Assembly (NCBI RefSeq): GCF_024345375.1
Contig: NZ_JAGQAZ010000001.1
Location: 310,001 to 374,000, forward strand
Direction of reading: 5' to 3'
Length of the DNA: 64,000 bases
Origin: Cyanobium sp. WAJ14-Wanaka
GTDB taxonomy: Bacteria; Cyanobacteriota; Cyanobacteriia; PCC-6307; Cyanobiaceae
Translations under genes and position numbers: made by a program
The notes under the pieces: model-generated
What the model was told of the DNA's origin: nothing
Database searches by the model: none
The model's input: only the letters and a program-made list of their open reading frames with translations
Shown here: positions 1 to 8,130 of the stretch, piece by piece
Layout of the letters: the number at the start of each line of letters is the position of its first letter
How positions within the stretch are numbered: position 1 is the stretch's first letter

Positions 1-108
1 TTGGGCATGACCTGCGTTGGTGGCAGTGCCGCCGAGGCCCAGGCGGTCTATCGGGCCACGGAAAGCCAGCTGATCGGCCGCGCCCAGTTGATCGCTAGTG
101 CCCCGTAA
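1..108 (+). CDS. 3' end of an unidentified protein gene
   Basis: The reading frame is open from the first base to a TAA at 106-108 and gives the last 35 residues of a protein ending in LIASAP. The visible part includes a TCVGGSAAEAQAVYRATE stretch, probably helical, with one cysteine. I do not recognise the family and the start lies outside the window. It converges on the DUF2811 gene, with 29 bp between the two stop codons. Confidence 0.5.
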   Translation: MGMTCVGGSAAEAQAVYRATESQLIGRAQLIASAP

Positions 109-137
109 ACAGCCCGGCCGTAGGCCGGCAAATCTCC

Positions 138-383
138 TTAGGGAGCGCTAGAGCCACTGTTGGCAGTTGCCCTCTGGAACAGGCCATTGAGGTAGTGGCG
201 AGCCACGGCCCGGTCCTTGCAGCCATGTTGGAAGAGAAAGCCCGCCAGAGCTGCCTGCATCAGCCGGTATTGGTCCCATTGGGGGTGGAGGCGCACAAAC
301 TCCTTCATCGCATCGAAGAGGTCTTCCGGGAATTGGTTTTCAACGCTGACGCTGCTGGGGGCGTGGTCGGGGATCTGCTGCAT
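138..383 (-). CDS. DUF2811 family small protein, copy A
   Basis: Small cytoplasmic protein of 81 residues from the ATG at 383. A start 30 codons upstream is possible, but the extra N-terminus is low-complexity and absent from the paralogue. The core has an acidic ED.FDAMKEFVR segment, then HPQWDQYRL, FLFQHGC and YLNGLFQ, which are the conserved blocks of the cyanobacterial DUF2811 family. No function is established. A paralogue sits at 4434-4652 in opposite orientation. Both have the same tandem TTTTCC(C/A)CA element about 240-260 bp before the start codon, suggesting shared regulation. No signal peptide or membrane segment is visible. Confidence 0.8.
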   Translation of the reverse strand: MQQIPDHAPSSVSVENQFPEDLFDAMKEFVRLHPQWDQYRLMQAALAGFLFQHGCKDRAVARHYLNGLFQRATANSGSSAP

Positions 384-620
384 GCGCCCTATTTGCTCGC
401 TTCTGGTTGGCTTAGATCCACCTTGGCCTGCCAGGCAAAATCCCGATCTCGGGCCTGTCTCTCGTGACGGCATCTGAGAAATCAGTGCCCGGAGCTGTTT
501 TGGCTGCTTTGATCGCCGCTGGCTGGAACCACTGGCAGCCTGACTGCAGGCGTCAAGCGATTCGCCCGTTTCCCCACCCCCTCGTTAAAGCTTTTGCGGC
601 CATTGGGCTTTCCGCTCCAG

Positions 621-675
621 CGCCTGTGGAAAACCCCGGTTTGGCTTGGGGAAAAGTGCCGGCGCCGGTGGAAAA
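621..675 (-). promoter_or_regulatory. DnaA-box-like tandem element upstream of DUF2811 copy A
   Basis: Read on the minus strand, this 384-765 gene-free stretch contains TTTTCCACC (675-667), TTTTCCCCA (655-647) and TTTTCCACAGGCG (633-621). Starts are 20 and 22 bp apart, close to two helical turns. TTTTCCACA matches the form of DnaA box described for cyanobacteria. The last two boxes and their 22-bp spacing recur upstream of the second DUF2811 gene. I see no gene in the rest of 384-765. Confidence 0.6.
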
Positions 676-765
676 AATCGGCCCACAGCTTTGCTGATCG
701 GTGCGCCCCATTCCCCCAGACCTTCGTATGTCCCGGGTTCCTGTTGGCCAGCTAGGCCAATGGGC

Positions 766-1452
766 TCAGCTGGCGGGTTGCCAATCGGCAGGGGGTTCGG
801 GCTTATCGGTTTCCTTCAGCGACGGAAAGGTGCTGCGAATGAATTCGATAACCCCAGTGCGCACCTGGGCCCGGAAGGCTTCGGCCCCTTCCCCCTGGAG
901 CACCAGATAGCTGCTGGGGTTTGCCGCCGTTTCTGGCCGGAGCGCCTTCCATTTGCTGTGGCCCTGGGCCTTGGCGGCCTCCAGCGGTGCATCGAAATCA
1001 AAACTGAGGCTGCGGCCCTGACTTTCCGCCCCAGCCACCCACTGCTCCCGCAGGCTGATCAACTCCTTTGCCTTGATCGTGTCGGGCAGGCCGAGCACCG
1101 GTTGGTAATAGGCAAGGGCGCGCAGCTCCTCTTCTAGGACGATTTGCCAGGCCCCAAGCTCGTCTTCGGCCAGGCCAAGCTCAGGGGTACTGGCTTTCAT
1201 GGCATCGCAATAGCTCGATAACCACAGGTAGTGGGCCTTGTCCTGGATGGCCTTTTTGACCGAACCCTTGCCAGAAACCCTTTTGGGCAGCGCACCTTCA
1301 GCCTTTCGCAGAAACTGGCGGTCTTCCAGTTCGAGGTTGATCGCGCCCCAGCGCTGGCGGTATTCCCAGAGCTCTTCGTACTTGCGTACTTCCTCGGCGG
1401 TCCACCCCAGGGTCAGGAGTTCTGGTCCACGGCTTGATTCGTCTTTAGCCAC
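766..1452 (-). CDS. conserved hypothetical protein, 228 aa
   Basis: A soluble, charged protein of 228 residues with no signal peptide or membrane segment. It begins MAKDESSRGPELLTLGW and contains a WTAEEVRKYEELWEYRQRWG helix, a probable middle helical domain (residues 60-140) and a C-terminal segment with SSYLVLQGEGAEAFRAQ. I do not recognise a named family. It is the last gene of a leftward group following the UPF0016 gene by 35 bp and probably shares its transcript. Codon use matches its neighbours, so it looks like an ordinary chromosomal gene. Confidence 0.65.
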   Translation of the reverse strand: MAKDESSRGPELLTLGWTAEEVRKYEELWEYRQRWGAINLELEDRQFLRKAEGALPKRVSGKGSVKKAIQDKAHYLWLSSYCDAMKASTPELGLAEDELGAWQIVLEEELRALAYYQPVLGLPDTIKAKELISLREQWVAGAESQGRSLSFDFDAPLEAAKAQGHSKWKALRPETAANPSSYLVLQGEGAEAFRAQVRTGVIEFIRSTFPSLKETDKPEPPADWQPAS

Positions 1453-1487
1453 CGATTGCTTAGCTGCACTGAAAGGCAGCGTAGTTG

Positions 1488-2135
1488 TCAGACCAGGGCT
1501 TGTTTGAGGGCCACCAGACCAAAGGCCAGAAATAGGCCACCACTGAGTCGGTAGAGCAGCTGTTCATCTACCCGTTGACCGATCCACTTCCCCGCGTTTA
1601 CCGCCAGGGCCGTAACTAGGCCATGGCCAGCAAGGGATCCAGCCAGCAGCCCCGTAAAACTAAAGGCCGGTGCCGTGGCCAGGAAAATTGTGGCGAACTG
1701 GGTGCGATCACCTAGTTCGGCAATAAACACCAGCACGAAGGCTTCCCAGATCACCCCCCAGGCCGAATCAAAGTTTTTGCTGCTTTCGGCTTCATTCACG
1801 ATGGCTTCTGCCTGTTCGGCCTCCTGGTTGGCCGCTTGGGCCCCCAGGCCCTGGGCTTCGAGCAGCAGCTTCAGGCCGAAACCGAGGAAGAGCGCCGCAG
1901 CCAGCCAGGGCACCACCGCCTCGGGCAGGATTCCCTTGAAGCCATAACCCAGACCCAGGGAAATCATGGTCACGGCGGCCAGGGCCGCAAAGGCCCCCAC
2001 AAACACCCAACGGCGCGGGTGGCGGATCGCCAGGATCAAGGCCATAAAGAAGGTCTTGTCGCCCAATTCCGCCAGGCTGATCGCCGTGAGGCTGGAGCTA
2101 AATGCCGCCAGGCCAGAAGCTTCAGGCAGGGCCAT
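1488..2135 (-). CDS. UPF0016/GDT1 family cation exporter (Mnx-like)
   Basis: Integral membrane protein of 215 residues with about six hydrophobic segments. It has the two signature repeats of the UPF0016 (TMEM165/GDT1) family: ISLAELGDKTFFMALILA near residue 18 and FIAELGDRTQFATIFLA near residue 138, each with the E-x-G-D-K/R motif. They are separated by an acidic cytoplasmic loop rich in E, A and Q (about residues 98-125). Known cyanobacterial members export Mn2+ to protect the cytoplasm, and others move Ca2+. Mn2+ export is the most likely role but the substrate cannot be read from sequence. Its ATG lies 2 bp beyond the stop of the ParB-like gene, so the two are almost certainly co-translated. 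Confidence 0.88.
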   Translation of the reverse strand: MALPEASGLAAFSSSLTAISLAELGDKTFFMALILAIRHPRRWVFVGAFAALAAVTMISLGLGYGFKGILPEAVVPWLAAALFLGFGLKLLLEAQGLGAQAANQEAEQAEAIVNEAESSKNFDSAWGVIWEAFVLVFIAELGDRTQFATIFLATAPAFSFTGLLAGSLAGHGLVTALAVNAGKWIGQRVDEQLLYRLSGGLFLAFGLVALKQALV

Positions 2136-2137
2136 GG

Positions 2138-2797
2138 TCAGGGGTTGGGGCCTTTCCAGCCTGCCAGGTGGGATGCGGCCCGTGATCGGGCAAAGGCCCG
2201 TGCCGCCGGTAGGGCGGGATCGAGTTGCCCCGAGCTGAAGGGCGGCAATGCCCTGCTGCGTAACCAGGCGCCCCAGCGGAATTCATGGAAGGGAATTAGG
2301 GGGGCTGGATCAATCAGCTTTTCCTTTTTGAGCTTCCAGACCAGGCTTCTGTAGGGGTCGTCCTGCAGGCCGCTTAGCTGCGGTGGCAGGGCCGCCGGAT
2401 CAAGGGGGCCGAGGCCCCGGCCGTCGTAGAGGTACAGCCAGCCTCGGCTGTTGAGCTCGGCGAGCACCTGCTGGCGATCGGAGCAGTCCAGTTGCAGGGC
2501 CACATAGCCAAAGGCCGTGGCCTCTGGTTGGAGCTCGAATAGGGCCCTGAGGCGATGGTGGCGATCCACCATCCACACTTCCCCCTTCTTACTGCGCACC
2601 AGCGGTACGGGTTTGGTGCCCAGATAGGAACGCAGTTCCTGGCCGCTTTCGCTCGAGAAATCACTTTGGCGACTGCGCACCTCGGCCAGGCCAACGCAGA
2701 GCTGGGTGGGCTGGAGCTGGGCGATGGGAATTTCCAGCAGCTTCGCCTTGGGGCCGGGGGGCGGAAGCTGTTGGAAGGGGGGCAGGCGTAGGGCCAT
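2138..2797 (-). CDS. ParB-like (ParBc_2 type) protein
   Basis: A 219-residue soluble protein with IPIAQLQPTQLCVGLAEV at the N-terminus, VWMVDRHHRLRAL near residue 75 and a later F-HEFRWGAWLR block. This is the layout of the ParBc_2 putative ParB-like nuclease family rather than of chromosome-partitioning ParB: there is no helix-turn-helix or CTP-binding GERR box. It is the first gene of a leftward group with the UPF0016 exporter (2 bp apart) and the 228-residue hypothetical. It is divergent from cbiX, with an 82-bp shared upstream region. The biochemical role of this family is not established, so I give no function. Confidence 0.7.
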   Translation of the reverse strand: MALRLPPFQQLPPPGPKAKLLEIPIAQLQPTQLCVGLAEVRSRQSDFSSESGQELRSYLGTKPVPLVRSKKGEVWMVDRHHRLRALFELQPEATAFGYVALQLDCSDRQQVLAELNSRGWLYLYDGRGLGPLDPAALPPQLSGLQDDPYRSLVWKLKKEKLIDPAPLIPFHEFRWGAWLRSRALPPFSSGQLDPALPAARAFARSRAASHLAGWKGPNP

Positions 2798-2879
2798 GAA
2801 TTGGGCCGCTTTGCCCCATCCTCGCCCTAAACGAATCTGCCCCCCCTGGCGATAGGGTCAATGTCAGGTGTAATCGGCC

Positions 2880-4016
2880 ATGACAGCCCCTGGGCCAGCA
2901 GTTCTTCGGGAGGGGCCCCATGGCCCGCTTGGGGTTTTGGTTTGCGGCCATGGCAGCCGCAACAAGTTGGCGGTGGCCGAATTTGCCCAGCTAGCCCAGC
3001 AGCTCCAGGCCCTTTTGCCCCAGGTGCCGGTGGAATACGGCTACCTGGAATTCGCCCGCCCGATCCTGCGCGATGGCCTGGAGGCCCTGAGGGCCCGGGG
3101 GGTGCGCCATGTGCTGGCGGTGCCGGCGATGCTGTTTGCGGCGGGCCATGCCAAAAACGACATCCCCTCCGTTCTCAATACCTACGCCGCCGAAACGGGT
3201 CTAAAGATCGACTACGGCAGGGAGTTGGGGGTGGACCTCAAGATGATCCAGGCGGCCGGTGCCCGCATTCGCGAGTGCCTTGACCGTGAAGGGAGTGATC
3301 GTGAAGAGAGTGATCACAAATCTCCGGCTTCAGATCTGAGCGACACCCTGTTGGTGGTGGTGGGCCGGGGCTCTTCCGATCCCGATGCCAATTCCAATGT
3401 CGCCAAGGTGACGCGGATGCTGGTGGAGGGCTTTGGTTTTGGCTGGGGCGAAACCGTCTATTCGGGCGTCACCTTTCCCCTGGTGGAACCCGGCCTGCGC
3501 CATGTGGTGAAGCTCGGCTATCGGCGGATTGTGGTGTTCCCCTACTTCCTCTTCTCAGGGGTGTTGGTGAGCAGGATTTTTCAGCACACCGACCTGGTGG
3601 CCGCCGATCACCCGCAGGTCAGCTTCCTGAAGGCCAGCTACCTGGCCGATCACCCCCTGGTGCTCGACACCTTTGTGGAGCGGGTGGAGGAGGTGGTTCG
3701 GGGTGACACGAACATGAATTGTTCGCTTTGCAAATACCGGGCCCAGGTGCTCGGCTTTGAAACCGAGGTGGGGGCCCCTCAGCAAAGCCACCACCACCAT
3801 GTGGAAGGCCTCACCGATGGCTGTGACCTCTGTGAGCGCGAGTGCACGGGCGCCTGCCAGAGCGATGGGGCGCCGATCTCGGCTGGCCACGATCACCCGC
3901 ACGACCACGACCATCCCCATGACCATGGGCATTCCCATGATCACGACCACCATCACCCCACCTATCCCCACGCGGACCATCCACTAGGCCCCCGCACCCT
4001 GCGCAAGGGGGCCTAG
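2880..4016 (+). CDS. cbiX: CbiX/SirB-type sirohydrochlorin chelatase with His-rich tail
   Basis: A 378-residue chelatase expected to insert Co2+ (or Fe2+) into sirohydrochlorin for B12 or siroheme synthesis. It contains two homologous CbiX domains: the first with LVCGHGSRNKLAVAEF (residues 20-35) and FAAGHAKNDIPSV, the second with LLVVVGRGSSDPDANSN and VFPYFLFSGVL. After these come two cysteine groups, NCSLCKYRAQVLGFE and CDLCERECTGACQ, consistent with the Fe-S or metal site of long CbiX proteins. The last ~40 residues are repeated His-Asp, typical of metal buffering. Domains one and two are joined by an insert near residues 140-155 made by a 15-bp tandem duplication. The B12-dependent reductase at 43-46 kb is a likely consumer of the pathway. 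Confidence 0.88.
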   Translation: MTAPGPAVLREGPHGPLGVLVCGHGSRNKLAVAEFAQLAQQLQALLPQVPVEYGYLEFARPILRDGLEALRARGVRHVLAVPAMLFAAGHAKNDIPSVLNTYAAETGLKIDYGRELGVDLKMIQAAGARIRECLDREGSDREESDHKSPASDLSDTLLVVVGRGSSDPDANSNVAKVTRMLVEGFGFGWGETVYSGVTFPLVEPGLRHVVKLGYRRIVVFPYFLFSGVLVSRIFQHTDLVAADHPQVSFLKASYLADHPLVLDTFVERVEEVVRGDTNMNCSLCKYRAQVLGFETEVGAPQQSHHHHVEGLTDGCDLCERECTGACQSDGAPISAGHDHPHDHDHPHDHGHSHDHDHHHPTYPHADHPLGPRTLRKGA

Positions 4017-4143
4017 GTCCTCAAATCTTTAGACATCTGGTCGGTTTTGATTGGCTCAGATGTCTCTTCTCGGGCCGGGTTCCATGGGACTGGCCCCCAT
4101 AACTCCTGCTTATCGTTTTGCGCTTTACCCATCTCGCCGGAAG

Positions 4144-4178
4144 TTTTCCCCAGCCCAGCCAGCTCTTTTCCACAGGCG
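4144..4178 (+). promoter_or_regulatory. DnaA-box-like tandem element upstream of DUF2811 copy B
   Basis: TTTTCCCCA at 4144-4152 and TTTTCCACAGGCG at 4166-4178 start 22 bp apart and point toward the DUF2811 gene at 4434. A CGCCGG block precedes the pair here, as it does at the other copy (621-675). The gene-free stretch 4017-4433 holds this element and the inverted repeat at 4342-4374. I see no gene in it. Confidence 0.6.
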
Positions 4179-4341
4179 AGCCATTTGGGGGCTCGGTTCT
4201 GGGGGTATTCGGGGGATTGCGAGCAGACCTTGGCAACTGTCCAAGTGACCCTTGACAGGGACCAGGGAATTGCACTCCAGCCCACCCTGTGTTTTCCGCT
4301 TCCCCAGCAAGTTGCCCCATATACGGCCTGTCTCGCCCGAG

Positions 4342-4374
4342 AAAGCGATGGGATTGCATCGCTTGCATCGCTTT
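4342..4374. repeat. 9-bp inverted repeat with overlapping direct repeat
   Basis: AAAGCGATG (4342-4350) and CATCGCTTT (4366-4374) form a perfect 9-bp inverted repeat with a 15-bp loop. TTGCATCGC is also repeated head-to-tail at its right side. It sits 60-92 bp before the DUF2811 copy B start and could be an operator or leader hairpin. It is not followed by a T run, so it is not an obvious terminator. Confidence 0.5.
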
Positions 4375-4433
4375 GACTTCCGCTGCCTACCTATGGCCTA
4401 CTGGGACCCAAAAGAGCCCAACGGCAATTCAGG

Positions 4434-4652
4434 ATGACTTTGGAGAGGGGACTGTCAAATGCTTCGATCAGCCTGGAGGCTGAGGTGCCTGAGGTGCTCT
4501 ACCAAGGCATGCGCGAGTACATCCGCAGCCATCCCGATTGGGATCAATACCGGCTGGTGACCTCTGCCCTCGCCAACTTCCTATTTCAGAACGGCTGCCA
4601 GGAACCAGGGGTCTCCCGCCAATACCTCAAGGGCTTATTCCAGGAGCCATAG
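4434..4652 (+). CDS. DUF2811 family small protein, copy B
   Basis: A 72-residue protein starting MTLERGLSNASISLEAEVPEV. It shares with the copy at 138-383 the blocks YQGMREYIRSHP, WDQYRLV, NFLFQNGC and YLKGLFQ. This is the normal compact size of the cyanobacterial DUF2811 family, whose function is unknown. There is no transmembrane segment or known catalytic motif. The gene is followed by a strong stem-loop at 4667-4694 and stands alone in its transcription unit, with a 417-bp upstream region that carries the DnaA-box-like pair. Confidence 0.82.
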   Translation: MTLERGLSNASISLEAEVPEVLYQGMREYIRSHPDWDQYRLVTSALANFLFQNGCQEPGVSRQYLKGLFQEP

Positions 4653-4666
4653 CCAACTAGGCAAAT

Positions 4667-4694
4667 AAAAAAGCGGGAGTGCCAACCCCCGCTT
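4667..4694. terminator. bidirectional intrinsic terminator
   Basis: AAGCGGG (4671-4677) pairs with CCCGCTT (4688-4694). The six A residues at 4667-4672 give a T run on the minus strand, so termination is strongest for the leftward GMC gene that ends at 4824. On the plus strand the stem ends in only TTT, a weaker end for DUF2811 copy B. Confidence 0.75.
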
Positions 4695-4823
4695 TGGTCT
4701 CCCTTGCCCGACCCTTTGGAAAGGTCGCCCCCCCATTGTGCGGAACCAGGCAAGGCCAAACGGTGACCATTGACACAAGATGGAGGCTTGATCAGCAGCT
4801 CAAGACTTCCCTGTGGGGAGCCC

Positions 4824-6494
4824 CTAGTGCTGTTGGTCGTTTTTGAGTCTTTGGGCCGCCGCTTCACAGGCCCTCCAGGTAATCGCCATTTCGGTGAGGG
4901 TGGGGCTCTGCCAGGCCGCAGTTGGCCAGCAGGCCCCATCCACCACCAGCAGGTTTTTGGCGCCCCAGCACTGGTTGAGCCCATTCACCACACCACCTTC
5001 TGCGCTCGCTGCCATGCGGGCACCCCCTAGCTCGTGGATGTAGTAACCCGGCGGTGGTGCCCCAGGGCTGACCGCCAGGCTGGTTTTGATCCAGGGTTCG
5101 AGCAGCGGCAATACAAACAATTCCTCGATCGGCCGGATGCTGCCCCCCGCCGCCTGCACCACTGCCTCCATGCGGCGGTGCATGTGCTCGAGCATCAGTT
5201 TTTCGTTTGGGCCCCACCGGCAACTGATGTGGGCGATCGGGATACCCCAACGGTCCCGCCGCTCGGGATGCAGCGTTACCCGGTTGTCGGCATCGGCGAG
5301 CACCTCTCCATGGCCAATTAGGAAACCCACCGCTTCCCCACGGCGGCGTTGCAGCAGGGCGGGCGGGTCAAAGCGCTGGATGGCGCTCCAGATGCCATAG
5401 CCCCGCAGAAAGCCACTGGTTTGCTCCCCAGCTTTTGCCCCGTCTAGATTGACGGTATTGGGAATGAAGCAGCTGCCCGCCCCCGACAATTCATGGGGCC
5501 GCTCCGGTGCCGCGATCCCCGGGATTGAGAAGAAGCGGCTGGTCGAGATGTGGTCGAGCAGGTGGCGGCCCAGGCTGCCCGAGGGGTCAATCAGCCCGCC
5601 CGACTGGACCCCTTCGCTGGAGTGCAGCAGGATCCGCAGGGTTTCGATGGTGGAGGCACAGAGCACCACCAGGGGGGCCTCGAGCTGTTGGCGCGCGCCG
5701 CTCTGGCCATCTATCACCACCACCCCCCTAGCCCTGCTCTGGCAGCTAGCCAGCAGCACATGGCTCACCACACTGTTGCTGCGCACCGTCGTGCGGCCAG
5801 TGGCCAGGGCCCTTGCCAGCGTTACGCCGGGGCTGCTGGAGCGGGGCCAGGGATTGGCCCTACTGGGCGCCTCCAGGTTGAAGCCGCGCGAGTGGATCAG
5901 GGGCAGGCCCAACTCGCCCTCGATGGCGGTTTTGAGGTGTTTTTCGCCGGGGGTGAAGGGCAGGGGGGCCTGAAATTGGCCATCGGGCAGCTGGGAGAGG
6001 CCATCGCAGTGGCCGTGCACCTGCAGTAGCCGCTCGAGTCGGTCGTAGTAGCTGGATAGATCGGCGCTGGCGATTGGCCAACTGGGGCCATGGCCATCCC
6101 GCTCGCCGGCCTTGAATTCGTGGTCGGAAAGCCGCAGGGTGATGCCACCCCAGGTCAGGCTCTTACCCCCCACCTGCCGGCCCCGGCTCCAGAGGTAGGG
6201 GGCATCTACGGGGGTTGAGTAGGGGTTCTCCCGTTCATCGACAAACAGATCGGGGTTGTGCTTCCAGAAACCAGGGTGATGGCATTGCCGGGCCTGTTTG
6301 CCGCTGCTGATGTTGCGCAACCTCCGCAGGCTGTTGAGCGGTTCGGAGCCAAAGGCCTGGGCCGCCGCCAGGGATGGTCCGGCCTCCAGCACCAACACCC
6401 GCAGCCCGGCCTCAGCCAGCACCATGGCCGCCACCCCGCCAGTGGCGCCTGAGCCCACCACGATTGCGTCGGCATGGGTGGCCGGTTTTGCCAT
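4824..6494 (-). CDS. GMC family FAD-dependent oxidoreductase
   Basis: A 556-residue flavoprotein of the glucose-methanol-choline family. It has the N-terminal dinucleotide-binding motif AIVVGSGATGGVAAMVLAEAG (residues 10-30, broken by no gap), the LEAGPS strand end, a central RGRQVGGKSLTWGGI block (the GMC signature region) and the C-terminal VVDGACWPTAAWQSPT segment, which aligns with the FAD-contacting end of the family. No Tat or Sec signal is visible. The oxidised substrate cannot be told; many bacterial members act on alcohols, sugars or carotenoid-like compounds. The ATG at 6494 follows directly on the T run of the tRNA terminator with no ribosome-binding site. No alternative start exists upstream of the FAD motif. 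Confidence 0.85.
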   Translation of the reverse strand: MAKPATHADAIVVGSGATGGVAAMVLAEAGLRVLVLEAGPSLAAAQAFGSEPLNSLRRLRNISSGKQARQCHHPGFWKHNPDLFVDERENPYSTPVDAPYLWSRGRQVGGKSLTWGGITLRLSDHEFKAGERDGHGPSWPIASADLSSYYDRLERLLQVHGHCDGLSQLPDGQFQAPLPFTPGEKHLKTAIEGELGLPLIHSRGFNLEAPSRANPWPRSSSPGVTLARALATGRTTVRSNSVVSHVLLASCQSRARGVVVIDGQSGARQQLEAPLVVLCASTIETLRILLHSSEGVQSGGLIDPSGSLGRHLLDHISTSRFFSIPGIAAPERPHELSGAGSCFIPNTVNLDGAKAGEQTSGFLRGYGIWSAIQRFDPPALLQRRRGEAVGFLIGHGEVLADADNRVTLHPERRDRWGIPIAHISCRWGPNEKLMLEHMHRRMEAVVQAAGGSIRPIEELFVLPLLEPWIKTSLAVSPGAPPPGYYIHELGGARMAASAEGGVVNGLNQCWGAKNLLVVDGACWPTAAWQSPTLTEMAITWRACEAAAQRLKNDQQH

Positions 6495-6529
6495 AAAACA
6501 AAAACCCCGACAGGGATCTGCCGGGGTTT
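6495..6529 (-). terminator. intrinsic terminator after tRNA-fMet
   Basis: On the minus strand a 12-bp stem (arms 6518-6529 and 6502-6513, one G-T wobble) with a 4-base loop is followed by TTTTTGTTTT. The stem begins 8 bp after the tRNA end, and the T tract runs into the ATG of the GMC oxidoreductase at 6494. Confidence 0.85.
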
Positions 6530-6537
6530 GGAAGAAG

Positions 6538-6614
<77 letters not shown>

Positions 6615-6631
6615 TCGACAAGTTCAGCTTA

Positions 6632-7603
6632 TCAGTCGAAGCGCAGCTCCCCGCGCACATCCAGGCGTAGGTGGGGCGCAGGTGCCAAATATTTGGCGCG
6701 CAGATCCTCCAGGGTCATGGGCGTAAGCCAGTCGAGCTGCTCCAGTAGGTGGAGCGCCACGGCATGTTTTGCCCGGGCCGAGCCGTCTTCAACCTTGATG
6801 GCCACCCCCATCCCCTCGCCAACCCGGCTGAGGCATTGGATTCCTTCGGCTCCCCCCTTGCTGAGCACCTGGCCGTGGCCGCTGCGCATCACTTTGGTGT
6901 CGAAGCGGCCCTCGCCAGCCACCAGTTCTGGGTGGGCAAGCATCGCCCTGCTCAGCCGCTCCAAATCGGCCTGGGCGCCAGCGCCCAGGTGGGCGTAGAG
7001 CAGGGCCATCTGGGCCAGTTGCAGCTGCAGGGTGGGGGCGCCGCAGTCGTCGCGGGCAGATACCAGTTCTTCGGGCGGTAGGCCCAGCATTTCTGCCACC
7101 CGTTTGAGGATTTCCTGCTGCAGGGGGTGATCTTTCTGCAAATAGCTTTCGCTGCTCCAGCCCATGCGCCGGCAGGTGGCCAAAAAGGCGGCGTGCTTGC
7201 CCGAGCAGTTGTGCTCTAGGGCGCTGCTGCCGCATTCGGGGATGGGGCACTGCAGTTGATCCGACTCCAGCTCCGCCCCCCAGAGCACCTTGAAGGCCTC
7301 CCGGGCATGCATGGCCGTGCCGGCGTGGGAGGCGCAGGCAATGGCCAGGCCCCGCTCACCGCATTTGCACTGGTCAGCTGCGCCACTGGCCACAAACACC
7401 GTGGCCTGAAATGGTTTCAACGCCGAGCGGACAAAACTGAGCTGTTGGGGATCGCCGGCCCTCATCAACACCCGGCCGCGGCCATCGCAGACCACCGCAT
7501 GCACCCGGTGGCGGGATTCGGCAATGCCATTGCGCAGTAGCCGCACCTCGAGGGGCGGATTGCTATTGCGGCTAGTACCCCCGAAATTGGTCGCCAGGCT
7601 CAT
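6632..7603 (-). CDS. asparaginase (L-asparaginase II family)
   Basis: A 323-residue enzyme predicted to hydrolyse L-asparagine to aspartate and ammonia. It belongs to the PF06089 family, which is unrelated to the AnsA/AnsB fold. Recognisable blocks are EVRLLRNGIAESRHRVHAVV at the N-terminus, SFVRSALKPFQA (residues 56-67), CASHAGTAMH near 90, EHNCSGKHAAFLATCR near 129, DDCGAPTLQLQL near 184 and EGMGVAIKVEDGSARAKH near 263. The length is normal for the family. It follows the CGLD27 gene by 15 bp in a leftward operon that begins at DUF3318, and precedes the initiator tRNA. Confidence 0.88.
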   Translation of the reverse strand: MSLATNFGGTSRNSNPPLEVRLLRNGIAESRHRVHAVVCDGRGRVLMRAGDPQQLSFVRSALKPFQATVFVASGAADQCKCGERGLAIACASHAGTAMHAREAFKVLWGAELESDQLQCPIPECGSSALEHNCSGKHAAFLATCRRMGWSSESYLQKDHPLQQEILKRVAEMLGLPPEELVSARDDCGAPTLQLQLAQMALLYAHLGAGAQADLERLSRAMLAHPELVAGEGRFDTKVMRSGHGQVLSKGGAEGIQCLSRVGEGMGVAIKVEDGSARAKHAVALHLLEQLDWLTPMTLEDLRAKYLAPAPHLRLDVRGELRFD

Positions 7604-7618
7604 GTCAGACCACTTCTC

Positions 7619-8125
7619 CTAAAGAGCCTGACAGAGCCCGGCTCCCAGCCCCATCAGGGCGGCGCCCATGGCGGCGCTTTGGCGCAGGCGCTCCAGCACG
7701 GGTTTGACCTGGTGTTGGGCGACCAGTAGGTCCTGCTGGCGCCAGGCCAGGGGTTTCTCCCAGACCTGGCCGTCGTACCAGCCCGATTCTTCGTATTCCA
7801 CGGCCTCAGACACCAGGCGTTTGTGCACGTAGCTCCAGCCCAGCCACTGGCGCGCCAGCAGCAGCATCGGCAGCAGAATCGCCGCCACCGCCCCGATCGC
7901 CACAAGCTTGATTGGCTCATGGCGCAGCACCCAACTGCCGCTTGTTACCAGGCAGGTAATCGGCAGCAGGATCAGCCAACTGGTGGCCAGGGCCCGCAGT
8001 AGGCCACTGAGGCCCCGCGATGGCCAGATAAAAAACCAGGAGGCCAGCAGCTGCTCATATTCCTGCAGGGGCCTTTGCTCGGGCGGGACCGGACAGTTGG
8101 GCTGTTCATGACCGACGGTGTTCAC
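7619..8125 (-). CDS. CGLD27 family membrane protein (DUF1230)
   Basis: A 168-residue protein with the CPVPPEQRPLQEYEQL motif and SWFFIWP near the N-terminus, two membrane segments at about residues 45-65 and 75-92, then the conserved WSYVHKRLVSEAVEYEESGWYDGQ block. This is the CGLD27 ('conserved in green lineage and diatoms') family found in cyanobacteria and chloroplasts. Plant work links it to plastid ion or iron homeostasis, but the molecular role is not known. It lies 5 bp after rsfS and 15 bp before asparaginase, consistent with one operon. It starts with GTG. Confidence 0.85.
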   Translation of the reverse strand: MNTVGHEQPNCPVPPEQRPLQEYEQLLASWFFIWPSRGLSGLLRALATSWLILLPITCLVTSGSWVLRHEPIKLVAIGAVAAILLPMLLLARQWLGWSYVHKRLVSEAVEYEESGWYDGQVWEKPLAWRQQDLLVAQHQVKPVLERLRQSAAMGAALMGLGAGLCQAL

Positions 8126-8130
8126 AGCGA

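Noticed and set aside
464-697. 77-residue plus-strand frame in the DUF2811 copy A upstream region
   Set aside because: No ribosome-binding site, no motif, and it overlaps the regulatory element; composition looks non-coding.
621-4178. Replication origin suggested by DnaA-box-like sites
   Set aside because: Each locus has only two or three boxes, there is no adjacent A/T-rich unwinding region or dnaA/dnaN gene, and the two sites are 3.5 kb apart and tied to paralogous genes.
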